DNA of 14,727 nucleotides from J061 sp003695725 [NCBI: Candidatus Schekmanbacteria bacterium]. Lineage in GTDB: Bacteria; Schekmanbacteria; GWA2-38-11. The notes beneath the pieces are model-generated. The model saw only the letters and a list, made by a program, of their open reading frames with translations. It did not search any database and was not told the origin of the DNA. This document shows positions 7,390 through 14,727 of the stretch, in pieces. Every line of letters begins with the position of its first letter. Position 1 is the first letter of the stretch. The position numbers and the translations under genes were made by a program. Location of the stretch: positions 1-14,727 of the forward strand of contig RFHX01000171.1 in assembly GCA_003695725.1 (NCBI GenBank), written 5' to 3'.

Positions 7390-8579
7390 TAATTTATACA
7401 CTTGATAACTGTCCATACTGTAAAAAAGCAAAAGAACTGATTGAATCGAAAGGTGTGTCATATAAAGAGCTCAATGTAACCAATGATGATGCTTTAGAAG
7501 AGGAAATGAAAGAGAGAAGCGGAAGAACCACTTTGCCTCAAATCTTTATCGATGGGAAACATATAGGAGGATTTGATGACCTTTCTGAACTTGATTCAAA
7601 AGGAGAATTAGACAAGATTCTTGGTATCGAAAGAAAAGCAGGCGGAGAGCGTAAAACAAAGGTTTTGATTGTGGGCTCAGGACCTGCAGGTCTTACAGCG
7701 GCAATATATTGCGGGCGAGGCAATCTCAGTCCCATTGTCCTTACTGGCAGAGAACCCGGAGGGCAGTTGACAACGACTACTGAAGTCGAAAATTATCCCG
7801 GCTTTGTGGAAGGCATTATGGGACCAGAGCTTGTGGAGATTATGAAAAAGCAGGCAGAAAGATTTGGAGCAGAATTCATAAATAAGGAAATGACTGATAT
7901 AGATATAAACCAAAGGCCCTTTAAGGTCTTTGCTGAAGATATGACAATTTATGCAGAGACGGTAATAATTGCTTCTGGCGCTTCAGCTCGTTTCTTGGGA
8001 CTGGACTCTGAAAAGGAGCTTTTGGGATATGGTGTTTCTACCTGCGCTACCTGTGATGCATTTTTTTACAGAGATAAAGAAGTAGTTGTTGTTGGCGGTG
8101 GAGATTCTGCCTTGGAGGAAGCTCTTGTGCTGACAAAATTTGCAAAGAAGGTCTATGTCATTCATAGAAGAGATAAATTGCGTGCCAGCAAGATAATGCA
8201 GGATAAGGCTTTTAAGAATGAAAAGATTTCTTTTATATGGGATTCCGTTGTTGAGGATATTTTAGGAGAAAAGCAATCTGGTGTGAAAGCTGTTAGAGTG
8301 AAGAATGTAAAGACCAATTCCGTTTCCGAAATCAGATGTGATGGTGTCTTTATCGCCATAGGCCATATTCCAAATACAGCGGTATGGAAAGGAAAGATTG
8401 AGCTTGATAAAGCAGGATATGTTGTTGTTAGAAACGGCACATCCACTTCCGTCAAAGGCATATTTGCCGCAGGAGATGTGCAAGACCATACCTATCGCCA
8501 AGCAGTAACAGCCGCAGGCAGTGGATGTATGGCAGCCCTCGATGCAGAAAGATTTCTCGAGATGTCTGAAGAAAATTGA
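7377..8579 (+). CDS. Glutaredoxin-thioredoxin reductase fusion
   Basis: A 400-residue fusion of two redox modules. Residues 1-84 are a glutaredoxin: DNCPYCKKAK with the dithiol pair C12/C15, TLPQIFIDG with its cis-Pro (P54) and GGFDDL (64-69). From about 93 it is a low-molecular-weight thioredoxin reductase. FAD binding is at VLIVGSGPAG (97-105), GGQLTTTTEVENYPG sits in the FAD domain, and the redox pair is C223/C226 in STCATCDAFF. NADPH binding is shown by VGGGDSALEEA and HRRDKLRA, and the protein closes with FAAGDV. The reductase passes electrons from NADPH to a disulfide partner; the attached glutaredoxin is probably an in-cis acceptor, much as in mammalian thioredoxin-glutathione reductase, though that enzyme uses a different reductase type. 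Start: GGAG 9 nt before the ATG, overlapping nusB. No stop or frameshift separates the domains, so the fusion looks genuine. Confidence 0.95.
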   Translation: MPDIVIYTLDNCPYCKKAKELIESKGVSYKELNVTNDDALEEEMKERSGRTTLPQIFIDGKHIGGFDDLSELDSKGELDKILGIERKAGGERKTKVLIVGSGPAGLTAAIYCGRGNLSPIVLTGREPGGQLTTTTEVENYPGFVEGIMGPELVEIMKKQAERFGAEFINKEMTDIDINQRPFKVFAEDMTIYAETVIIASGASARFLGLDSEKELLGYGVSTCATCDAFFYRDKEVVVVGGGDSALEEALVLTKFAKKVYVIHRRDKLRASKIMQDKAFKNEKISFIWDSVVEDILGEKQSGVKAVRVKNVKTNSVSEIRCDGVFIAIGHIPNTAVWKGKIELDKAGYVVVRNGTSTSVKGIFAAGDVQDHTYRQAVTAAGSGCMAALDAERFLEMSEEN

Positions 8580-8583
8580 TTCT

Positions 8584-9012
8584 TTATGAAAACTTTTCTT
8601 TGTTGATATAAAGAATGATGCAAATGATTCCTGCTGCAATTATACCAAAAATGTCATAACTAAGCTTTGCGCGCTTTGAGACTTCAGTGCCCGCCATCAG
8701 CGCCCATGAATGCGTGCTTACGACAGCATAAACCATATAGGCAAATGTGAGGAAAAAGCCAAAGAGCTTTTTCATTGTGAAAAGCCCATAAATCATAAGC
8801 ACGATTAGGGTAAGCTGAATGGCATCCATAATTTTTGCATAGATGCCAAAAATTCTGAAGCCCAGAATTACATTGACCGCTTTCCCATCCATTTTAGGAG
8901 TCATAATTCCTGTGAAATCAGCAAAAACCATAAGTCCCCATACGATAAAAAGAATAGCTATAATTGTTATTGGAAGGGGGCGGGAGGAAGATTTGACTGC
9001 ATTTTCATCCAT
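8584..9012 (-). CDS. Four-helix membrane protein of unknown function
   Basis: A 142-residue protein not recognised as any named family. Four hydrophobic stretches are visible at about residues 14-36, 60-80, 83-100 and 118-137, with a polar N-terminal tail (MDENAVKSSSRP) and a Lys-rich end (NKEKFS). There is no signal peptide and no catalytic motif. The ribosome binding site is excellent: AAAAGGAGG ending 8 nt before the ATG. It is the last gene of the minus-strand run, or its own transcript if the promoter upstream is real. Its stop lies 4 nt from the stop of the Grx-TrxR gene coming the other way. A transport or stress-related role would be guesswork. Confidence 0.75.
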   Translation of the reverse strand: MDENAVKSSSRPLPITIIAILFIVWGLMVFADFTGIMTPKMDGKAVNVILGFRIFGIYAKIMDAIQLTLIVLMIYGLFTMKKLFGFFLTFAYMVYAVVSTHSWALMAGTEVSKRAKLSYDIFGIIAAGIICIILYINKEKFS

Positions 9013-9051
9013 ATCAATACCCTCCTTTTAAAGGTGGTAATTCATATGAAA

Positions 9052-9081
9052 ATTGTAAAATGATTCAATGAAGCAATGCAA
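9052..9081 (-). promoter_or_regulatory. Candidate promoter of the membrane protein gene
   Basis: On the minus strand TTGCAT (complement of 9076-9081) and TACAAT (complement of 9052-9057) are 18 nt apart, a fair match to a housekeeping promoter. Transcription would begin near 9045, about 33 nt before the ATG at 9012. It would let this gene be expressed apart from the upstream unknown gene. Confidence 0.45.
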
Positions 9082-9106
9082 TAAAAAAAGTATAAAATAA
9101 TCGGAT

Positions 9107-9784
9107 TCAGTTTTCTTCTCTATCAGGTAATTCACGCTCATCCATAAGCATCGTGAAAAAGGCGCGTTGCCCTGAAAGCGGGACATCAAATCCATCTTTT
9201 TTGAAAAGATAGTATTCATTTATTGCCTGCTTCTCTATGATTCTTTCTCGCCATTCATTGACAGGGCATTCATAGGGAGAAGATTGTATGACTTTTCCGT
9301 ATGCGGCACATACTATATCAAGTATCTGGGGGGCAAAATCTTCATCGAGGATATCCTTTTTAAAATGTAAAAAACCTGTAATACTGATATTTCGTGAAAG
9401 AGTCCTCTTCTTCAATTCTTTTGAGCTTTTTTCATAATCTATACCAAAGGGCTTGAGTTTTTCACTTAGAAAATTATCAAATATTTTTATATGCTCTTGG
9501 CTTTGGACTGTCGGCAATCCAGCAAAAAAAAGTGTTTGTTTTTTACCGGGTAGATTCTGCAATGCTGAATCAGTAGAAAGGGGAGGATAGCCGGGGCAGG
9601 TAACCCAAATGCTTGATGGCAGTTTAACAAAATATTCACCTTTGCGCGTTTCTTTTTTTAAAAGGACAAACCTTATTTTTTTTGCTTCGTCGTAAAATTC
9701 TTCGATTTTATGCCATATATATGTTTCTTTGTATCTGTAATTGTAATCATATTCTGCAATTTTTTCTCCCATTAATTGTTTCAT
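9107..9784 (-). CDS. Conserved-looking hypothetical protein, unrecognised
   Basis: A 225-residue soluble protein; I do not recognise a family. It has no signal peptide or membrane segment. It is rich in charged and aromatic residues, with YDYNYRYKETYIWHKI near the start, a WVTCPGYPPLSTD stretch near 60-72, GKKQTLFFAGLPT around 79-91, and a C-terminal part with YECPVNEW and ALxN-like helices. The ribosome binding site GGAG lies 6 nt before the ATG at 9784, so the start is well supported; a second Met (residue 5) is possible. It follows the endonuclease Q-like gene by only 33 nt on the same strand, so it is likely co-transcribed with lon and the endonuclease. Its placement hints at a stress or repair role, but no residue pattern confirms this. 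Confidence 0.75.
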   Translation of the reverse strand: MKQLMGEKIAEYDYNYRYKETYIWHKIEEFYDEAKKIRFVLLKKETRKGEYFVKLPSSIWVTCPGYPPLSTDSALQNLPGKKQTLFFAGLPTVQSQEHIKIFDNFLSEKLKPFGIDYEKSSKELKKRTLSRNISITGFLHFKKDILDEDFAPQILDIVCAAYGKVIQSSPYECPVNEWRERIIEKQAINEYYLFKKDGFDVPLSGQRAFFTMLMDERELPDREEN

Positions 9785-9817
9785 TCTTTTCTCCTTTTTG
9801 AATCACCTTTACGCAAT

Positions 9818-11026
9818 TTATCGAAGAATATCTATTTTTCCGAAAACACCGTCATAACCTGGGGTTATTTTCACTTTTCCTTTTCGCACATTTATTATGG
9901 CTTCTGCTATACTTTCATCTGCCGCTTCTTTGATATCATTTCTTTTTGCATCGAGCAGAATATTAAATTCGCTTTTTAATTCTCGTACGAGTTTGTTATA
10001 TATTTCTCTAACTGTCTTGCTTTTTTTGCCTATCCCGACAACTTTTGAAATAATATCATCTAACGGGACGAGATGCTTTGAGTTTACCACATCAGGATAA
10101 TCTTCAACATGGCTTCTATCTGAGAGTTTATGGATTCTATTTAAAACTCCTTGAGTCAGTGTTTTCCCGCATCTTGGACACCTTTTTTTCTCTTTTTCTT
10201 TTTTCTTTGGCACAATGGAAAAATTGCATTTTCTATGTCCGTCTGCAAAATATTTTCCTTCCTGCGGATAAAATTCAATAGTGTATAGAAGTTTGTCATT
10301 CCCCTTTTTCCCTTTTAGAGAGTTTTTCAATGAATTAAAGTTTTTTAATGATGAAAAAACATTTGCTTCTCTTCCAATTGCCATTGGCGAATGTGCATCA
10401 GAGTTTGAGATAAGTGTATATCTGTCAAGCTTAGACACTTTGCGATTCATTGCAGGGTCTGATGATAAGCCTGTTTCCAATGCAAATATGTATTCACTCA
10501 TATCTTCAAAACATTCCTCAGGGGAATCAAATCCTGAGAATGATCCGAAAAGAGAATACCATGGTGTCCATATATGGGCAGGCACAAAAAAAACTTCATT
10601 ATTGATATCCATTATTCGTTTCATTATTTCTTTAATATGCATTGAAAAAATAGGCCTGCCATCTGATCCAATTTTGCCTAAATTCTCGAGAGATTTGGAC
10701 ATTTTTTTGCAGTCCTTCAAGGAAGGAGAAAACATCAATGTATGAATCTTCTTTGTCTTCCCATTATGCCGAAAGATATTGCAGATTTCAGTTGTAAGTA
10801 CAAAAAGGGTCTTTCCTCTTCCATTTTTCAAAGTATAGATTCCATCTGCAGATTCAATTAATTTATTTTCTAATATTTCTAAATATTTTGGATGTAGAAA
10901 ATCACCTGTACCTACAATATCAACCCCTTTGATTTCCGCATATTGGGAAATATACTTTGGAATCATAAGTGGACTTGTGGCAATGCTGAACTTTGAATGA
11001 ATATGGAAATCTGCAATAATTGCCAT
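9818..11026 (-). CDS. Endonuclease Q-like PHP-domain protein
   Basis: A 402-residue protein matching the EndoQ type, which cuts DNA 5' of deaminated bases (hypoxanthine, uracil) or abasic sites. The PHP metal-binding fold comes first: DFHIHSKFS (H8, H10), GTGDFLHP (D42, H45), TTEI (E80), H95, VPAHIWTPWYSLFGS (H151) and SNSDAHSP (D210, H212). A zinc-finger part follows, with DGHRKC (C267) and CPRCGKTLTQGVL (C283, C286); the fourth ligand could be H264. The C-terminal helices end in ITPGYDGVFGKI, also typical. The weak ribosome site (AAAGG) overlaps the lon stop codon 12 nt upstream, so translation is likely coupled to lon. EndoQ was characterised in Thermococcales and some Bacillus; its substrate here is inferred from family only. 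It could instead be another PHP hydrolase, but the zinc finger and WTPWYSLFGS favour EndoQ. Confidence 0.88.
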   Translation of the reverse strand: MAIIADFHIHSKFSIATSPLMIPKYISQYAEIKGVDIVGTGDFLHPKYLEILENKLIESADGIYTLKNGRGKTLFVLTTEICNIFRHNGKTKKIHTLMFSPSLKDCKKMSKSLENLGKIGSDGRPIFSMHIKEIMKRIMDINNEVFFVPAHIWTPWYSLFGSFSGFDSPEECFEDMSEYIFALETGLSSDPAMNRKVSKLDRYTLISNSDAHSPMAIGREANVFSSLKNFNSLKNSLKGKKGNDKLLYTIEFYPQEGKYFADGHRKCNFSIVPKKKEKEKKRCPRCGKTLTQGVLNRIHKLSDRSHVEDYPDVVNSKHLVPLDDIISKVVGIGKKSKTVREIYNKLVRELKSEFNILLDAKRNDIKEAADESIAEAIINVRKGKVKITPGYDGVFGKIDILR

Positions 11027-11038
11027 TAAAATAGCCTT

Positions 11039-13444
11039 TTAAACATAGATGCTCTTTTGCATTGGCAAGTTTATCTCCTCTTCGAATGATTTCCCAACTG
11101 CCTCATCTATTGATTGGATATAGAAAAATTCAATGTCTTTGATATGTTCTTTAGGCAATTCTTCAACATCTTTTTTGTTGAGGAGTGGAAGGATTATAGT
11201 TTTGATTCCTGCTCTTTTCGCCGCAAGAACTTTTTCTTTGATACCACCTACAGGCAGGACTGTGCCGCGAAGTGTTATTTCTCCGGTCATTGCAATATCT
11301 TTTTTGACTTTTTTTCCTGTAAGGAGTGAAAGCAGTGCGGTAAATATAGTAATACCTGCTGACGGTCCATCCTTGGGAATAGCCCCGGCAGGGACATGTA
11401 TGTGGATTTCGCTCTTTTCATAGAATTTTTCATCTATTCCAAAAATCTCGGCTTGAGAGCGGATAAAAGTCAACGCCGCCTGTGCAGACTCTTTCATTAC
11501 ATCTCCAAGTTGTCCCGTAAGAATAAGGTTGCCTTTGCCGGGCATCTTTGACGCTTCTATAAATATGATTTCTCCACCTGAAGGTGTCCATGATAAGCCT
11601 GTTGCAATGCCGGGACGTGTTATTCTAAGAGCAGTTTCTGAAAAGAATTTTTTAGCTCCCAAATATTTATGAATATCGTTTGCAGTTATAACAGTTTTTT
11701 TATTTTCTCCTTTTGCTTTATTTACTGCTGTCATTCTGCATATCGTTGCAATTTCTCTTTCAAGATTTCTCAATCCCGATTCGCGAGTATAGTCTCTAAT
11801 AATCTGCACAATAGCTGAATCTTCAAATTCTATATCGTCTGATTTTATGCCATGTTCCTCGATTTGTTTTGGAATTATGTGTTTCTTTGCAATCATAGTT
11901 TTTTCTTCTTCAGAATACCCCGGAATGCTCAAAACTTCCATCCTGTCTAAGAGGACAGGTGGGATGGATTCAAGGACATTTGCTGTTGCTATAAACATTA
12001 CTTGAGAAAGATCGAATGAAACATTCAGGTAATGGTCTGAAAAGGCGAAATTTTGTTCAGGATCAAGGACTTCAAGAAGAGCGCTAGACGGATCTCCTCT
12101 AAAGTCCGTACCAAGTTTGTCAATTTCATCGAGCATAAATACAGGGTTTTTTGCTCCTGCCCTTTTTATCCCCTGAATGATTCTTCCCGGCATAGCGCCT
12201 ACATAGGTTTTCCTATGGCCTCTGATTTCAGCTTCGTCCCTAACTCCGCCAAGAGAAACACGGATAAATTTTCTCCCAAGGGCTCTTGCAATAGAGCGGC
12301 CTAAACTGGTCTTCCCCACACCCGGAGGACCTGCAAAACAAAGAATAGGACCTTTCTTCTGCGGTTTTAATTTTCTCACTGCAAGATATTCAATGATTCT
12401 CTTCTTTGGCTTTTCAAGGTTGAAATGGTCTTCATCGAGGATTTGCTTGACATTATCGAGGTCAAGATTGTCTTCTGTATATCTATTCCATGGCAGGTCA
12501 GTAAGCCATTCTATGTATGTCCTCGATACAGTATATTCCGCTGATGAGGGATGCATCTTGGAAAGGCGGTTGAGCTCCTTTTTAGCTTCCTGCAGGGCTT
12601 CTTCAGGCATTTCAGCATCTTTTATCTTTTTTTCAAGCTCAGCAATATCATTGTCCTCATCTGATTCGCCCAATTCTTTTTTTATCGCTTTGAGCTGTTC
12701 CTTTAAATAGAACTCTCTCTGAGCTTTAGTTACATTTCCAACGACATCAGAGCGGATTTTTTCGGCAATTTCAAGAGCCTGCAATTCTCTATTTATATGA
12801 AGTGATACGAGTCTCAGTCTTGTCTTTATGTCGAATGTTTCAAGAAGTTTTTGTTTTTCTTTTACACTGATGGTGAGATTGGATGCGACAAGGTCTGCAA
12901 GGGTGGCAGGGCTACTGATGCTTTGAATCATTTGGACAAGTTCGCCGGGAATATTTTTTGAAAGAGAGGCTGCCTTTGATGCCAAATCTTTCAATCCTAA
13001 GAAGAGTGCATCTGTTTCAACATCTTTATTCTCTTTTTCGTCGATATATTCAACCAATGCAGTAAAATATGGTTCTTCTCTTATGATTCTTTTTATTTTG
13101 AATCTTTTGAGGCCCTGTATAGTTACAGTAATATTGTTTTCGCTTAATCGGGATATTCTTAGGATAGAAGAAGCTGTGCCCACTTTATAAATGTCTTCGT
13201 AAGTTGGATTTTCAATTGTTTCGTCTTTTTGAGCTACAACGCCTATGATTTCTCTATTTTTTTCTGCATCATTGATTTGTTTGAGAGTTTTTTCTCGTCC
13301 TACCACTATTGAAGTAGCAGTATTTGGAAACATAACGCTGTTTCTGAGAGGCAAAAGTGACAATTCCTTTGGAAATTTCGGTTTTTTGTTTCCTCTTAAA
13401 TTAGAGGAATAGTTTTTTTTTGAAAAAAATTTCAAAAATTTCAT
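11039..13444 (-). CDS. lon: ATP-dependent protease Lon
   Basis: An 801-residue cytosolic hexameric protease that degrades misfolded and regulatory proteins. An N-terminal LON substrate domain runs from [13 protein letters not shown] (28-40) to about 215, after a basic 27-residue extension. A coiled linker (about 230-320) follows. The AAA+ module has Walker A GPPGVGKT (372-379) and Walker B VFMLDEID (435-442), with sensor residues in IATANV. The protease domain carries the catalytic dyad S695 (KDGPSAG) and K738 (GGIKEKVL), 43 residues apart as in E. coli Lon. It lacks nothing essential and is close to the usual length. The ATG overlaps the htpX stop as ATGA, so the pair is translationally coupled. 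No heat-shock promoter motif or CIRCE element was seen in front of the operon. Confidence 0.97.
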   Translation of the reverse strand: MKFLKFFSKKNYSSNLRGNKKPKFPKELSLLPLRNSVMFPNTATSIVVGREKTLKQINDAEKNREIIGVVAQKDETIENPTYEDIYKVGTASSILRISRLSENNITVTIQGLKRFKIKRIIREEPYFTALVEYIDEKENKDVETDALFLGLKDLASKAASLSKNIPGELVQMIQSISSPATLADLVASNLTISVKEKQKLLETFDIKTRLRLVSLHINRELQALEIAEKIRSDVVGNVTKAQREFYLKEQLKAIKKELGESDEDNDIAELEKKIKDAEMPEEALQEAKKELNRLSKMHPSSAEYTVSRTYIEWLTDLPWNRYTEDNLDLDNVKQILDEDHFNLEKPKKRIIEYLAVRKLKPQKKGPILCFAGPPGVGKTSLGRSIARALGRKFIRVSLGGVRDEAEIRGHRKTYVGAMPGRIIQGIKRAGAKNPVFMLDEIDKLGTDFRGDPSSALLEVLDPEQNFAFSDHYLNVSFDLSQVMFIATANVLESIPPVLLDRMEVLSIPGYSEEEKTMIAKKHIIPKQIEEHGIKSDDIEFEDSAIVQIIRDYTRESGLRNLEREIATICRMTAVNKAKGENKKTVITANDIHKYLGAKKFFSETALRITRPGIATGLSWTPSGGEIIFIEASKMPGKGNLILTGQLGDVMKESAQAALTFIRSQAEIFGIDEKFYEKSEIHIHVPAGAIPKDGPSAGITIFTALLSLLTGKKVKKDIAMTGEITLRGTVLPVGGIKEKVLAAKRAGIKTIILPLLNKKDVEELPKEHIKDIEFFYIQSIDEAVGKSFEEEINLPMQKSIYV

Positions 13445-14283
13445 TTTTTCATCTCTAAAAGTCTTCTGATTCTTTCTTCCGTTGGAGGATGAGTTGAAAA
13501 TAAACTTGCAATTCCTCCACCTGTTAGCGGATTTACTATAAACATATGAGCAGTCGATGGAGAAGCATTCATTGGCAATTTTAATCTTCCTTCTTCAAGT
13601 TTCCTTAATGCAGATGCAAGGTATTGCGGATTTCCTGATATTTTTGCACCTCCCTCGTCTGCGGCATATTCCCGAGAGCGTGAAATTGCCATCTGAATAA
13701 TGAATGCGGCTATAGGCGCTAAAAAGATGATTAAAAGTGATATGAGAGGATTTCCTCCTTCATCGTCATCGTCGACTCCCCCACCAAAAATAAAAGCCCA
13801 TTGTGCCATTTGGGCAATCATACTTATTGCACCGGCGATTGTTGCTGCAATTGTAGAGATAAGAATATCTCTGTTTCTTATGTGAGTTAGTTCGTGCCCG
13901 AGCACCCCCTTTAATTCTTCCATTGAGAGCATTTGCAGAATTCCCTCGGTAACTGCAACAGCAGCATTCTGCGGATTTCTGCCTGTAGCGAAAGCGTTAG
14001 GGTTTTGTGAGGGAATTATATAAACGCGAGGCATTGGCAATCCTGCAGAAAGAGCAAGTTCTTTTACAGTGTGATACAATTCCGGTGCAGTTGTTTCATC
14101 GACTTCTACTGCCTTGTAGATTTTCAAAACTATTTTATCACTAAACCAATAACTTCCTATATTCATAAAGCAAGCAAATATGAGAGCAATAAACATCCCT
14201 ACATCTCCTGCGAGGAGTTTCCCCACATAAACAAAAAGAGCGGACATCGTGGCAAGTAAAACTACAGTTTTTGTGCCGTTCAT
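13441..14283 (-). CDS. htpX: Membrane zinc metalloprotease HtpX
   Basis: A 280-residue inner-membrane protease, in the usual size range, that cuts damaged or misassembled membrane proteins. Two N-terminal helices (about 6-24 and 28-48) are followed by a cytosolic catalytic domain. This has [11 protein letters not shown] (H130, E131, H134) and the third zinc ligand E205 in SREYAAD, and ends with [13 protein letters not shown]. Two more hydrophobic segments (about 140-168 and 179-199) flank the motif region, separated by an acidic DDDDEGG loop. The Shine-Dalgarno AGGAGG (14297-14302) is 13 nt from the ATG, unusually far, yet no closer in-frame start is seen. Its final bases overlap the lon start. 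HtpX on membrane proteins and Lon on soluble ones form a quality-control pair. Confidence 0.96.
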   Translation of the reverse strand: MNGTKTVVLLATMSALFVYVGKLLAGDVGMFIALIFACFMNIGSYWFSDKIVLKIYKAVEVDETTAPELYHTVKELALSAGLPMPRVYIIPSQNPNAFATGRNPQNAAVAVTEGILQMLSMEELKGVLGHELTHIRNRDILISTIAATIAGAISMIAQMAQWAFIFGGGVDDDDEGGNPLISLLIIFLAPIAAFIIQMAISRSREYAADEGGAKISGNPQYLASALRKLEEGRLKLPMNASPSTAHMFIVNPLTGGGIASLFSTHPPTEERIRRLLEMKK

Positions 14284-14391
14284 TATCTTATCTTTGCCTC
14301 CTATGAAGATCTGTAATGGATAATTTAGTTATAGGAAAAAACTGCAATTTTACTTATTGAATAAGAAATAAATTTTGTAATTCTTTTTCGT
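14284..14391 (-). promoter_or_regulatory. htpX-lon operon leader
   Basis: This 108-nt gap lies between the rpoZ terminator and htpX, so the operon promoter should be here. Read on the minus strand it contains TTGCAG, then ATTATC after 17 nt, plus a TATAAC in between; neither is a strong pair. No sigma-32-like CTTGAA/CCCCAT pattern was found. It also holds the AGGAGG ribosome site of htpX. The promoter position is therefore only inferred. Confidence 0.3.
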
Positions 14392-14422
14392 AAAAAGGTG
14401 AAGCTTTTTTTTATTCTTCACC
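14392..14422 (-). terminator. Intrinsic terminator of rpoZ
   Basis: On the minus strand GGTGAAG (14422-14416) and CTTCACC (14403-14397) form a perfect 7-bp stem with a 12-nt A-rich loop, followed at once by TTTTT (14396-14392). The upstream arm sits inside the last codons of rpoZ, and the stop codon lies in the loop. This is a clean rho-independent terminator ending rpoZ transcription before htpX. Confidence 0.8.
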
Positions 14423-14620
14423 CGTTTCAATTTTGACTTTATCTTTAGCAATCTCAAGAAGAGCAATGCTTGCAGGCTTTACAAATTTCGATTCGACAAG
14501 AGGCGTATATCCACTTGTTATCTGATTTGCCCTCTTTGCGGCAATACACACAAGCTCATACTTATTTGGGATTTTTTCTATTGCTTGATTCAAAACTTCT
14601 TCAAGATTTCCATCCTTCAT
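14411..14620 (-). CDS. rpoZ: RNA polymerase omega subunit
   Basis: A 69-residue protein of normal size for bacterial omega. It binds the beta-prime subunit and helps assemble RNA polymerase; in several bacteria it also forms part of the ppGpp site. The core motif NKYELVCIAAKRANQI (19-34) and the C-terminal KPASIALLEIAKDKV (48-62) match the family; the first ~18 residues (MKDGNLEEVLNQAIEK) replace the common MARxTVEDC start. AGGAGG (14630-14635) lies 9 nt before the ATG, and a good promoter precedes it by a short leader. A terminator overlaps its last codons, so it is probably a single-gene transcript, unlike the frequent gmk-rpoZ operon. Confidence 0.92.
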   Translation of the reverse strand: MKDGNLEEVLNQAIEKIPNKYELVCIAAKRANQITSGYTPLVESKFVKPASIALLEIAKDKVKIETGEE

Positions 14621-14653
14621 CCTCTTTTACCTCCTAAATTGCATTTCAGTAAG

Positions 14654-14684
14654 ATTATATAAGCGAATATAGCTAAAATTTCAA
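14654..14684 (-). promoter_or_regulatory. Promoter of rpoZ
   Basis: On the minus strand TTGAAA (complement of 14679-14684) is followed by TATATAAT (14661-14654), which can be read as TATATA after 17 nt or TATAAT after 19 nt. Both are close to consensus. Transcription would start near 14647, leaving about 27 nt of leader. Beyond it, 14685-14727 is AT-rich with no recognisable gene. Confidence 0.6.
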
Positions 14685-14727
14685 GATGAATTTAATCAGA
14701 AAATAAGTAATGAATATAGTAAAATAA

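Noticed and set aside
9021-9042. Hairpin hiding the ribosome site of the membrane protein gene
   Set aside because: The complementary stretches (CCTT/AAGG) are short and interrupted by mismatches, so folding is too weak to claim.
10281-10745. 154-residue plus-strand ORF within the endonuclease Q gene
   Set aside because: Shadow of a well-supported minus-strand gene; composition is typical of reverse-frame reading.
12393-12710. 105-residue plus-strand ORF within lon
   Set aside because: Ser-rich antisense shadow of the Lon linker and coiled region.
1-14727. CRISPR array, insertion sequence or prophage
   Set aside because: No repeated spacer-like units, transposase-like protein or phage gene was found; coding is ordinary throughout.

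Overview
The window is an AT-rich bacterial chromosome segment of ordinary housekeeping genes, with a more accessory surface or secretion region at its left end. A PEP-CTERM-tagged secreted protein points to a Gram-negative, exosortase-carrying bacterium. The mix of a gingipain-type C25 peptidase, a glutaredoxin-thioredoxin reductase fusion and a PHP-type endonuclease Q fits an uncultured or deltaproteobacterial-like lineage. No marker here fixes the phylum.

Left region (1-4040, + strand). It opens with the possible tail of an upstream Lys-rich ORF. Next comes a 49-residue small peptide gene that is missed at usual length cut-offs and resembles a RiPP precursor: a basic leader, a PEEAILGTCK motif and three cysteines. 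An interrupted inverted repeat follows. Then come a PEP-CTERM protein (signal peptide plus C-terminal sorting signal) and a 947-residue secreted peptidase of family C25 with its His and Cys catalytic motifs.

Middle region (4041-8579). A tRNA-Pro(UGG) gene lies on the minus strand. It is followed by a tight plus-strand operon: riboflavin synthase (ribE, TTG start), bifunctional ribBA, lumazine synthase (ribH), nusB and a glutaredoxin-thioredoxin reductase fusion. The riboflavin genes cover every dedicated step except the RibD deaminase/reductase and the phosphatase. No FMN riboswitch is visible upstream; a small palindrome overlaps the putative -35 box instead.

Right region (8584-14727, - strand). 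Reading leftwards from the right edge: rpoZ with a clear promoter and intrinsic terminator, then htpX-lon (overlapping ATGA), an endonuclease Q-like PHP protein 12 nt after lon, an unrecognised 225-residue protein, and a four-helix membrane protein that converges on the thioredoxin reductase gene with only 4 nt between stop codons. htpX and lon form a membrane and cytosolic protein quality-control pair. The endonuclease behind them suggests co-expression of protein and DNA damage repair.

The most unusual items are the cryptic RiPP-like peptide, the Grx-TrxR fusion, the replaced metal-ligand histidine in the RibB half of RibBA, and endonuclease Q inside a lon/htpX operon.
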